NCBI GenBank assembly: GCA_947305445.1 | Contig: CAMZDU010000110.1 | Span: 1-5,202, forward strand | DNA: 5,202 nucleotides | Origin: an uncultured Selenomonadales bacterium | Lineage (GTDB): Bacteria; Bacillota; Negativicutes; Selenomonadales; Selenomonadaceae | Reading direction: 5' to 3' | Shown here: piece after piece, positions 1 to 5,202 of the stretch | Layout of the letters: every line of letters starts with the position of its first letter | How positions within the stretch are numbered: position 1 is the stretch's first letter | Made by a program: the position numbers and the translations under genes | The notes under the pieces: generated by a model | What the model saw: only the letters and a program-made list of their open reading frames with translations | Databases searched by the model: none | Told to the model about the DNA's origin: nothing

Positions 1-485
1 CGATGATGTTATTAATCGGCGCGACGGTAAATCCTATTGCTCGCGGCGTCGATTGTGTTTACAAAATTCCCGTCGGCGAAAAAATTGCCGAGATTGCCCG
101 CAACGACAAATCGCTCTGGCTCGTCGAAGGTTACGGTCTGCAGGATTTTCCTATAATGTTCGGTGCGCCGACGATTAACAGCGTAAACGTTTATCCCGTG
201 CTCGACCGTTGGCAAAAGCTCGACCCGACCGGCGCGAATTTACCCGTTTACAATCGTTACGCGCACATAACGGTTCTTCTTGGCAATGACGCGACGCAAT
301 TCCATTTGGATTTGTTGGACGCCTTTACGCTCAAGCTCAACCCCGCCGACTTGTCGAAGCTCGACGTGCGATATATCTTCTCACGCGACGATGACTTAGA
401 AAAATTTTCGTCGTCCGCCGTCAAAATCAGCAAGCTTTATGAGGAGGCGGGCAGTTACATTTACGCTGTCACTTATAAAAATTGA
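1..485 (+). CDS. C-terminal part of a large membrane protein (DUF7657/YfhO-like), 5' partial
   Basis: The frame is open to the left edge and ends at TGA 483-485, so the Met codons at 3 and 6 need not be the start; no ribosome site can be seen for them because the sequence begins there. The first few residues (MMLLIGA) look like the end of a membrane helix. The rest, about 150 residues, is soluble and reads like the exported C-terminal domain of big polytopic membrane proteins from Firmicutes: an 'xxFPIMFGAPTINSVNVYP' stretch at residues 49-67, then 'YNRYAHI' near 83-89, then a late 'LDVRYIFSRDD' strand near 120-130. From memory these match proteins classed as DUF7657 or YfhO/GT-C-like, some linked to cell-surface polysaccharide or lipid-linked sugar transfer. 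The catalytic membrane part lies outside the window, so no specific reaction can be assigned. A non-coding gap with hairpins follows, so it probably ends its own transcription unit. Confidence 0.6.
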   Translation, partial: MMLLIGATVNPIARGVDCVYKIPVGEKIAEIARNDKSLWLVEGYGLQDFPIMFGAPTINSVNVYPVLDRWQKLDPTGANLPVYNRYAHITVLLGNDATQFHLDLLDAFTLKLNPADLSKLDVRYIFSRDDDLEKFSSSAVKISKLYEEAGSYIYAVTYKN

Positions 486-545
486 CACGACAAGAGCAGT
501 CGGTTTCAGTGAGCCGGCTCCTCAAAATACATTGTAGAGTTTGCC

Positions 546-569
546 GCCGCAGTGCGGCTTATTTGTTGT
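546..569 (+). terminator. Possible weak terminator hairpin after the membrane protein gene
   Basis: GCCGC (546-550) and GCGGC (554-558) form a 5-bp all-GC stem with a 3-base AGT loop, followed by the T-rich run TTATTTGTT (559 onward). An alternative pairing uses GCCGC at 543-547 with a 6-base loop. The stem is short and the T tract is interrupted, so it is a weak candidate. Its position about 60 bases after the stop codon and before the next gene fits a terminator. Confidence 0.35.
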
Positions 570-606
570 AACCGGCTAAAATAATTCATCACGCTTGAAA
601 ATTTTC

Positions 607-622
607 AGTTGCCCGTGCAACT
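607..622 (+). repeat. Perfect 6-bp hairpin in the aminotransferase leader
   Basis: AGTTGC (607-612) and GCAACT (617-622) are exact reverse complements around the 4-base loop CCGT. It lies 54 bases upstream of the preferred aminotransferase start and directly follows the palindrome GAAAATTTTC (597-606). There is no uninterrupted T run after it (TGATATTTCG), so it could be a weak terminator, an operator or a leader-RNA hairpin; the sequence does not decide. Confidence 0.4.
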
Positions 623-664
623 TGATATTTCGTTCGTCGTATGCTACGCTTGCAAAAAATTTTT

Positions 665-668
665 GGAG
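665..668 (+). promoter_or_regulatory. Ribosome binding site that fixes the aminotransferase start at GTG 677
   Basis: GGAG at 665-668 ends 8 bases before GTG 677, an ideal spacing. The in-frame ATG at 641 has no purine-rich site ahead of it (CGTTCGTCGT), and the other in-frame GTG at 668 overlaps the GGAG itself. The GTG start is therefore preferred. Confidence 0.7.
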
Positions 669-676
669 TGATTGAC

Positions 677-1957
677 GTGAAATATATCGGAGCGCAAAAA
701 ATTATCGACAAGAAGCGCGAATACATTATGCCGTGCCTTGGACATTTTTACGCCGACCCGCCGCAGTTCGTGCGCGGCGACATGCAATATCTTTTCGACG
801 CGAACGGCAAAAAATATCTGGACTGCTATGCGGGCGTCTCCGTGATTAATTGCGGCCATTGCAACCCGTTTATCACCGAGCGTATGATTGAGCAGATTAA
901 AACGCTTCAGCACGTGTGCAATATTTATCTGACCGAAAACTTCGTCAATCTTGCCGAAGTTACGCCGGGCGATTTGCAGAAAAGTTTCTTCTGCTCCACG
1001 GGCACCGAGGCCAACGAAGGTGCGCTGTTGCTCGCGTCGATTTATACAAAAAGTTCGGAGTTCATTGCTTTGCAGAGTGGATTGCACGGCCGCACGAAGT
1101 TGACCATGAGTTTGACGGGAATCGGCATGTGGAGGACTGATCCTAATCCCGTCGGCGGAATTAACTTCGCGCCTAATCCTTACTGCTATCGTTGCCCGCT
1201 CGGCAAATGCCGCGAGACTTGCGACTTGGCCTGCGCGGACAAAGTTGAAACGATTATTCAAACAGCAACGAGCGGACGCCCCGCCGCGCTTATCGCCGAA
1301 TCAATTCAGGGCAACGCCGGCATCGTCGTGCCGCCGAAAAATTACTTCAAGCGCGTCAAAGAAATTCTCAACAAGTACGGCGCGTTGCTGATTGTCGACG
1401 AAGTTCAGACGGGCTTTGCTCGGACGGGCAAAATGTTCGCGATTGAAAACTTCGACGTAACGCCGGACATTATGAGCGTCGCAAAAGCTTTGGGCAACGG
1501 GCAACCGATAAGCGCGTTTATCTCGACGAAAAAAATTGCCGACACTTACACGCGGCCGGGCGCGTCGACATTGGGCGGCAATCCCGTATCCTCGACGGCG
1601 GGACTTGCGGTGCTCGATTACATTGCCGAAAAAAATCTCATGGACAACGCCAAAGCTCGCGGCGAACAACTTATGCGCGGCTTGAAACTTCTGCAGAAAA
1701 AATTCCCGATAATCGGCGACGTACGCGGCTTGGGCTTGATGGTCGGTGCGGAATTTGTTCACGCGGATAAATCGCCCGCATTTAAAGAACTTGACGCGTT
1801 GTTGGAGGCTCTCAAAAATCTCGGCTTTATCGTCGGCAAAAACGGCGTCGGCCGAAACGTGCTGGCCTTCCAACCGCCGCTTGTCATAACCGCGCAAGAC
1901 ATCGACGACGTTTTGAACGCCATCGAAATTATTTTGGAGCGCAACAATTATGAGTGA
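677..1957 (+). CDS. Class III PLP-dependent aminotransferase (AGXT2/4-aminobutyrate type)
   Basis: Cytoplasmic enzyme moving an amino group from an omega-amine or amino acid to a keto acid. Starting at GTG 677 it is 426 residues, normal for class III aminotransferases; the ATG at 641 would add 12 unlikely residues. Visible landmarks (426-residue numbering): the N-terminal 'YLDCYAGVSVINCGHCNP' stretch near 58-75, a GTE phosphate-binding motif at 109-111, 'DEVQTGFARTG' from D241 (Asp for the PLP pyridine nitrogen), and the Schiff-base lysine K270 in 'VAKALGNGQP', followed by 'TLGGNPVS'. A five-cysteine segment at C170, C173, C178, C182 and C186 separates it from typical acetylornithine aminotransferases; 'YCYRCPxG' is, from memory, seen in alanine-glyoxylate/4-aminobutyrate-like relatives. 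The donor substrate (alanine, GABA, beta-alanine, ornithine or other) cannot be read from sequence. Its last codons overlap the next gene by 8 bases, so it probably heads the operon. Confidence 0.9.
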   Translation: MKYIGAQKIIDKKREYIMPCLGHFYADPPQFVRGDMQYLFDANGKKYLDCYAGVSVINCGHCNPFITERMIEQIKTLQHVCNIYLTENFVNLAEVTPGDLQKSFFCSTGTEANEGALLLASIYTKSSEFIALQSGLHGRTKLTMSLTGIGMWRTDPNPVGGINFAPNPYCYRCPLGKCRETCDLACADKVETIIQTATSGRPAALIAESIQGNAGIVVPPKNYFKRVKEILNKYGALLIVDEVQTGFARTGKMFAIENFDVTPDIMSVAKALGNGQPISAFISTKKIADTYTRPGASTLGGNPVSSTAGLAVLDYIAEKNLMDNAKARGEQLMRGLKLLQKKFPIIGDVRGLGLMVGAEFVHADKSPAFKELDALLEALKNLGFIVGKNGVGRNVLAFQPPLVITAQDIDDVLNAIEIILERNNYE

Positions 1958-2579
1958 CGACAAGAAACCTAAATCTTTTACGGAGCAAGTTTCAAGCAGC
2001 TTCTTCAGGGGATTGTTGATAGTCGTGCCGCCCGCGATAACAATTTTCGTGGTGCACTGGCTGTTCGAGCTTACAGAGTCTTCAATCGGAAAATTTTTGC
2101 CCGCGCAAATTCCCGGCTTCGGGCTTGTGATTGTGCTGGTGTTGATTTGGATTGTCGGAGTTTTGAGTAGAAACTTCCTGTCGAAAAAAATAATCGACAT
2201 CTTCGACGCGATTATCGGCAAAATTCCGATTGTGAAATTTATTTACGGCTCGGTTAAGCAAGTGACGAAGGCACTGTTCGAGACTGACTCGTCATTTAAA
2301 AACGTCGTGCTCGTGCCCTATCGCGGTGCCTACGTACTGGGCTTTCAGATGCTGACCGTGCCCGAACCCGTCCGAAAAAAACTCGGCGACGATTATGTTT
2401 GCGTCTACATGCCCTGGAGCATGAACATGACCGCCGGCATGAATTTTTTCGTAAAAAAATCTGACCTGATTCCCGTGGACATGTTGCCGCCCGACGCCTT
2501 CCAATTTATTTTGACGGCGGGCACAATTTCGCCGGCGGAGCTTGTGTCGAAGGACGCGCTCAAGCTTGAGGAAAAATAA
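1950..2579 (+). CDS. DUF502 family inner-membrane protein
   Basis: A 209-residue protein of the DUF502 (COG2928) family, whose molecular function is not established. A short charged cytoplasmic N-terminus is followed by two membrane segments, about residues 21-39 (GLLIVVPPAITIFVVHWLF) and 57-73 (FGLVIVLVLIWIVGVLS). The PP within the first helix is typical of the family. A conserved soluble region follows: 'IPIVKFIYGSVKQV' near 90-103, a central 'VLVPYRGAYVLGFQ' stretch, 'VYMPWSMNMTAGMNFFV', and 'LIPVDMLPPDAFQFILTAGTISP' close to the C-terminus. Length is normal and nothing appears broken. GGAG at 1936-1939 lies 10 bases before the ATG, inside the end of the aminotransferase gene; the two genes overlap by 8 bases (ATGAGTGA), which points to translational coupling. 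The stop codon overlaps the recO start by one base. Confidence 0.88.
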   Translation: MSDDKKPKSFTEQVSSSFFRGLLIVVPPAITIFVVHWLFELTESSIGKFLPAQIPGFGLVIVLVLIWIVGVLSRNFLSKKIIDIFDAIIGKIPIVKFIYGSVKQVTKALFETDSSFKNVVLVPYRGAYVLGFQMLTVPEPVRKKLGDDYVCVYMPWSMNMTAGMNFFVKKSDLIPVDMLPPDAFQFILTAGTISPAELVSKDALKLEEK

Positions 2580-3322
2580 TGGACACATTTACTGTTGAAG
2601 CGGTCGTGTTGCGCACGGACGATTTCGGTGACGCTAACAGAGTCGTCACGCTTTTTACGCGGGAATTCGGCAAGCTGGAGGCCAATGCTTACGGCTGTCG
2701 ACGTTCGCGCTCTCCGCTGTGTGGCGCGTTGCAAATGTTCAATCACATCACGGCGACGCTTGTTCACGGCACGAAGGTAGATACAATTCGCGAGGCGGAC
2801 ATAATAAATTTTTACGACGCGCTGACTGCCGATTTGGAGCGGCTCGGTTACGCGTCGTTGTTGTTTGAAATCGTCAATCGAATGACTTTGCCGCGCCAGT
2901 CGGAGCTTGAGACGTTCGAGCTGTTGACGAATGCTTTGCCCGCGCTGAGCAGACGCAATCCGCAAATTGCCGCGCTTATAGGCGCGTGTCAGTTCATGGA
3001 GACGAGCGGCGTGCAGTTGAATTTCAGTCGGTGTGTGCATTGCGGAGCGGAGCTTGTCGGCGACGCGGCGATAAGTTTGATTGACGGCGGCGCAGTCTGT
3101 CTCGATTGCGTCGACGCCGCGCAAGATTGCCGACCGTATCCCGAAGGCCTACGCCGAACTTTCGAGACGATGTTAAGTTTCGATTGGCGCGACGACACGA
3201 AGCTGATGTTCAATTCGCGGCAAGTGAATGCGGCGGAAAATTTTTTCTTGGACTACGTTCGCTCGATAATCGGCACGAACTTGAAGTCGATAGAATTTCT
3301 GCAAGCAATTCAAATGCGATGA
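2579..3322 (+). CDS. recO: DNA repair protein RecO
   Basis: RecO works in the RecF pathway of recombinational repair, binding single-stranded DNA and SSB and helping RecR load RecA; it is cytoplasmic. The 247-residue length is typical. The N-terminal OB-fold (about 1-80) opens with 'VEAVVLRTDDFGDANRVVTLFTREFGKL', the hallmark start of the family, followed by a helical region with 'YASLLFEIVNRM' near residues 97-108. A zinc-binding four-cysteine site is intact: C152-V-H-C155 and C174-L-D-C177. The C-terminal helix ends in 'KSIEFLQAIQ', where RecO proteins usually end. The start is secure: GAGG at 2568-2571 sits 7 bases before ATG 2579, and that ATG overlaps the TAA of the DUF502 gene. In many Firmicutes recO lies beside era and glyQ; neither is visible here. 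Confidence 0.95.
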   Translation: MDTFTVEAVVLRTDDFGDANRVVTLFTREFGKLEANAYGCRRSRSPLCGALQMFNHITATLVHGTKVDTIREADIINFYDALTADLERLGYASLLFEIVNRMTLPRQSELETFELLTNALPALSRRNPQIAALIGACQFMETSGVQLNFSRCVHCGAELVGDAAISLIDGGAVCLDCVDAAQDCRPYPEGLRRTFETMLSFDWRDDTKLMFNSRQVNAAENFFLDYVRSIIGTNLKSIEFLQAIQMR

Positions 3323-3349
3323 ACCTGCTCAAGTTTCAATTAGGAGTTT

Positions 3350-3353
3350 GGAG
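3350..3353 (+). promoter_or_regulatory. Ribosome binding site choosing ATG 3360 for the SpoIID-like gene
   Basis: Two GGAGTT units lie in tandem (3343-3348 and 3350-3355). GGAG at 3350-3353 is 6 bases before ATG 3360, a good spacing. The in-frame TTG at 3348 is only one base after the first AGGAG (3342-3346), too close to serve it. The ATG also gives a cleaner signal peptide. Confidence 0.65.
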
Positions 3354-3359
3354 TTAGAA

Positions 3360-4484
3360 ATGTTTACAAAAAAATTTTCGGCACTAATCGCCGTACTGAT
3401 TTTTTTTACGGCAGTCAGTGTCGTTCATGCCGAAAAAAAATCCGCTTGGTCGCCCGAATTGCGAATCGGACTTACAAGCGGCGTCAAGTCTGTCACGTTG
3501 AAATTTTCCGCGCCGTGCGTGATGATTGACGCGGCAACGGGCAAGCAACTGAAAAAAATTCCCGCCGAAAAAAATTTTGTCGTCGACGCTACAAAAGTGT
3601 CGGTCAGTGCGGCGGAAATTCGTCCCGAAAAAATTTTACTGCAAGATTTGTTCACGACCATTGACGGGAAAAAATATTTTGGCGGCGTGCGGCTCAACAA
3701 AGTCAACGGCTCGCTCGTCGTGATAAATCTCGTGCCGCTCGAAGAATATTTGCGCGGCGTTGTGCCGAAGGAAATGTCATCTTCGTTTCCGCTTGAGGCT
3801 TTGAAAGCACAGACTGTGGCGGCGCGCTCGTTCGCCATGAAAAATCGTCATCGGCACGAAGCAAACGGTTTCGACTTGTGCGCGACAAATCATTGTCAAC
3901 TTTATGACGGCACTTCGACCGACGAGATGAGTGACAGAGCGATTTACGACACTCGCGGCGAGGTGCTGATGTTCGACGGAAAAGTTGCCGACGCGAATTT
4001 TCACACGGACTCAGGCGGCATGACCGAAAGTGTCGGCGAAGTTTGGGGAACCGCCGCGCCGTATCTTATCGCCGTCAAAGAAGTTATCAAGCTCGGCGAG
4101 CCGTGGGTTGTCAAATTGCCCGCCCAAAATTTTTCCGTGCAACTGAATATCGGCAACGTGAGATCCGTCAAGCTGAGCAAGCTGACAATCGGCAAATCGT
4201 CCGTCGACAGAACTTCTTCCGGCCGCGTGAAGTTCGCGCAAATTGTCGGCACGAGCAAAACCGTAACACTCACCGGCAACGAATTGCGACAAAAATTTTC
4301 TCTGCCGAGTACGCTCTTCGACATGACGATCAGCGGCGACGAAGTCGTCTTTACGGGCTACGGGCACGGGCACGGCGTCGGCATGGCTCAACTTGGCGCG
4401 AAGTCTTATGCTCAAGACGGCTGGTCTTACGAAAAAATTTTGGCGCATTATTATCGCGGCACCGAGCTGAAAAAAGTTTACTGA
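3360..4484 (+). CDS. Exported SpoIID/LytB-domain protein, probable peptidoglycan lytic transglycosylase
   Basis: Starting at ATG 3360 the product has 374 residues. It begins with a Sec signal peptide: MFTKK, a hydrophobic core (FSALIAVLIFFTAVSVV) and a likely signal peptidase I site after 'VHA' at residues 22-24. A variable region to about residue 90 precedes the SpoIID domain. The strongest motif is 'RGVVPKEMSSSFPLEALKAQ' with E138, the position corresponding to the catalytic glutamate of SpoIID, followed by 'TVAARSFA'. Next come C174 and C179 in 'CATNHC' (the equivalent cysteines are zinc ligands in clostridial SpoIID, from memory), 'HTDSGGMTES', and the terminal 'GHGHGVGMAQLGA' (about 335-347). 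SpoIID cleaves glycan strands stripped of peptides during engulfment, but related LytB/SpoIID-domain proteins occur in non-sporulating bacteria, so a general wall role is equally possible. It lies 37 bases after recO with no terminator between, so it probably ends the operon. Confidence 0.9.
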   Translation: MFTKKFSALIAVLIFFTAVSVVHAEKKSAWSPELRIGLTSGVKSVTLKFSAPCVMIDAATGKQLKKIPAEKNFVVDATKVSVSAAEIRPEKILLQDLFTTIDGKKYFGGVRLNKVNGSLVVINLVPLEEYLRGVVPKEMSSSFPLEALKAQTVAARSFAMKNRHRHEANGFDLCATNHCQLYDGTSTDEMSDRAIYDTRGEVLMFDGKVADANFHTDSGGMTESVGEVWGTAAPYLIAVKEVIKLGEPWVVKLPAQNFSVQLNIGNVRSVKLSKLTIGKSSVDRTSSGRVKFAQIVGTSKTVTLTGNELRQKFSLPSTLFDMTISGDEVVFTGYGHGHGVGMAQLGAKSYAQDGWSYEKILAHYYRGTELKKVY

Positions 4485-4538
4485 CTGCAGAGGGCAACGC
4501 CTTGAAAAATTTTTGACGCGCTCGCTTGCTTGCAGTCA
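4482..4538. repeat. 8-bp inverted repeat spanning the stop codon and the next promoter
   Basis: TGACTGCA (4482-4489, beginning with the SpoIID-like stop codon TGA) and TGCAGTCA (4531-4538) are exact reverse complements separated by 41 bases. Inside lies a small hairpin, AGGGC-AAC-GCCTT (4491-4503, one G-T pair), followed by AAAAATTTTT (4505-4514). The nested structure could help end transcription of the upstream operon, although no single element is a classical terminator. The right arm lies between the -35-like and -10 elements of the next promoter. Confidence 0.4.
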
Positions 4539-4555
4539 ACTCCATAATCTATAAT
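4526..4555 (+). promoter_or_regulatory. Probable sigma-70 type promoter of the DUF362 lipoprotein gene
   Basis: TATAAT at 4550-4555 is a perfect -10 consensus. The best -35 partner is TTGCTT (4526-4531) at 18 bases, matching only three of six consensus positions; TTGACG at 4513-4518 is a better box but 31 bases away. A second -10-like CATAAT sits at 4543-4548. Transcription from here would begin about 20-25 bases before ATG 4586, leaving room for the GGAGG at 4573-4577. The gap before this gene also separates it from the upstream operon. Confidence 0.5.
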
Positions 4556-4585
4556 GACTTTGAATTATTTTTGGAGGCGTTAATT

Positions 4586-5202
4586 ATGGAACTCACGCGC
4601 AGAAATTTTTTCAAGCTCGCGGGAACTGCAGGACTTGTCGCATTGACGGGCGGACTGACGGGCTGTGCAAATAAATCGGCAGGCAATCAAAATGTTGCGG
4701 TCGCGGAAACTCCGCCACTCAACGCTAAGGCCAAAGTCTATTTCACCAAGACTATTGACGCCGAGCATCTGATTGCGATTTACCAAAAGATTAACAAAGA
4801 GATTGTCGGCAAAGTGGCGATAAAATTGCACACGGGCGAGCCTAAAGGTCCGAACATTTTGTCGCCCGCCTTGGTGCAACCGTTCCAAGCGCAAATTCCA
4901 AATTCGACGATTATTGAGGCGAATGTCGCTTACGGCGGTCCGCGTGCCACGACCGAACGTCACAGAAAAGTTTTGCAGACAAACGGTTGGACGTTTTGCC
5001 CCGTCGATATCATTGACGAGGAAGGCGACATAAATTTTCCCGTAAGCGGCGGCTTTCACCTGAGCAAGGTCGCAATGGGCGCACACTTGAAAAATTACGA
5101 CTCGTTGATTGTGTTGACGCACTTCAAAGGACACACAATGGGCGGCTTCGGCGGCAGTCTAAAAAATATTGCAATCGGTTGCGCCAGCGGCAAAGTTGGC
5201 AA
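4586..5202 (+). CDS. DUF362 domain protein with Tat and lipoprotein signals, 3' partial
   Basis: The frame runs from ATG 4586 through the right edge (205 complete codons plus two bases). GGAGG at 4573-4577, 8 bases upstream, is the best ribosome site in the window. The leader begins 'MELTRRNFFKLAG', a twin-arginine motif (R5, R6, N7, F8, F9), then a hydrophobic stretch, then the lipobox L24-T25-G26-C27, so the product is probably exported folded by Tat and lipidated on C27. After a linker (about 28-49) the DUF362 domain starts at 'AKVYF', with 'VAIKLHTGEPKGPN' near 69-82, 'EANVAYGGPRATTERH' near 112-127, and the family signature 'HFKGHTMGGFGGSLKN' near 180-195, followed by 'IGCASGK'. DUF362 proteins (COG2768) often carry a 4Fe-4S ferredoxin domain and are described as Fe-S proteins of unknown reaction; Tat export agrees with a cofactor inserted in the cytoplasm. 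Any ferredoxin part would lie beyond the edge. Confidence 0.88.
   Translation, partial: MELTRRNFFKLAGTAGLVALTGGLTGCANKSAGNQNVAVAETPPLNAKAKVYFTKTIDAEHLIAIYQKINKEIVGKVAIKLHTGEPKGPNILSPALVQPFQAQIPNSTIIEANVAYGGPRATTERHRKVLQTNGWTFCPVDIIDEEGDINFPVSGGFHLSKVAMGAHLKNYDSLIVLTHFKGHTMGGFGGSLKNIAIGCASGKVG

Larger units (their letters stand above)
486..676. other. Non-coding gap with several short inverted repeats
   Basis: No supported reading frame lies here. The gap holds a perfect 10-base palindrome GAGCCGGCTC at 511-520, whose AGCCGG (512-517) can also pair with CCGGCT at 572-577; the GC hairpin at 546-558; the palindrome GAAAATTTTC at 597-606; and the hairpin at 607-622. TAAAAT at 577-582 resembles a -10 box but has no convincing -35 at 16-18 bases upstream, so I could not place the promoter of the downstream operon. 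No riboswitch or tRNA fold was recognised. Confidence 0.5.

Noticed and set aside
577..582. TAAAAT as the -10 box of the aminotransferase operon
   Set aside because: No acceptable -35 element is found 16-18 bases upstream; the sequence there is GC-rich hairpin arm.
622..645. TTGATA (622-627) with TATGCT (640-645) as a promoter
   Set aside because: The spacer is only 12 bases, too short for sigma-70 type promoters.
644..1261. Antisense open frame of 205 codons opposite the aminotransferase N-terminal half
   Set aside because: The + strand frame has unmistakable aminotransferase motifs over the same bases, and the antisense product matches nothing recognisable.
1301..2221. Long antisense open frame of 306 codons on the - strand
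   Set aside because: It lies across the aminotransferase-DUF502 junction, both well-supported + strand families. Its translation is rich in R, F and V with no recognisable domain. The codon bias here keeps stop codons rare in that antisense frame.
2405..3124. Antisense open frame of 239 codons opposite recO
   Set aside because: It overlaps the DUF502 and recO genes, has no family resemblance and no ribosome site noted; it is a composition artefact.
4043..4516. Open frame of 157 codons on the + strand inside the SpoIID-like gene
   Set aside because: It is a frame-shifted reading of a conserved domain, rich in R and Q, and has no ribosome site or domain.
4580..5134. Antisense open frame of 184 codons opposite the right-edge gene
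   Set aside because: The + strand frame from 4586 has a strong ribosome site, a Tat/lipoprotein leader and DUF362 motifs, whereas the antisense product has none of these.
1..5202. CRISPR arrays, tRNA/rRNA genes, IS elements or defence-system genes
   Set aside because: No spaced direct repeats, tRNA-like folds, transposase motifs or terminal inverted repeats flanking a gene were seen; almost all of the window is explained by ordinary genes.

Overview
The window carries six protein genes, all on the + strand, the first and last cut by the window edges. Both intergenic gaps over 60 bases contain small hairpins or promoter-like sequence. No rRNA, tRNA, CRISPR array, insertion sequence or phage gene was seen. 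GC content is moderate, with frequent short A/T runs inside genes, and the reading frames lean heavily on codons such as GCG, GCC, TCG, GAC and TTG. Gene content (RecO, a SpoIID/LytB-type secreted protein, DUF502, a Tat lipoprotein of the DUF362 family, strong GGAG-type ribosome sites) suggests an anaerobic Firmicutes-type bacterium. The codon style and protein resemblance lead me to favour the diderm class Negativicutes (Selenomonas-like), but that assignment is inference from memory, not a search result.

Layout: 1-485 is the C-terminal end of a large membrane protein whose visible part is an extracytoplasmic domain. 486-676 is a non-coding gap with several short inverted repeats, one a possible terminator. 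677-4484 looks like one operon: a class III PLP aminotransferase of the AGXT2/4-aminobutyrate type, a DUF502 inner-membrane protein (8-base overlap), recO (1-base overlap), and a signal-peptide-bearing SpoIID/LytB-domain protein (37-base gap). 4485-4585 holds an inverted repeat and a good TATAAT box. From 4586 to the right edge runs a separately transcribed Tat-exported lipoprotein with a DUF362 domain, most of its N-terminal two thirds visible.

Functionally the cluster is a housekeeping mixture: amino-group metabolism, an uncharacterised membrane protein, recombinational DNA repair, a peptidoglycan-active exported protein and a probable redox/Fe-S-linked lipoprotein. The close packing of the middle four genes indicates co-transcription, not a shared pathway. 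I do not see a new defence, mobile or biosynthetic system. The items worth a second look are start-site corrections, a five-cysteine segment in the aminotransferase, the combined Tat/lipobox leader, and a short motif repeated in the intergenic gaps.
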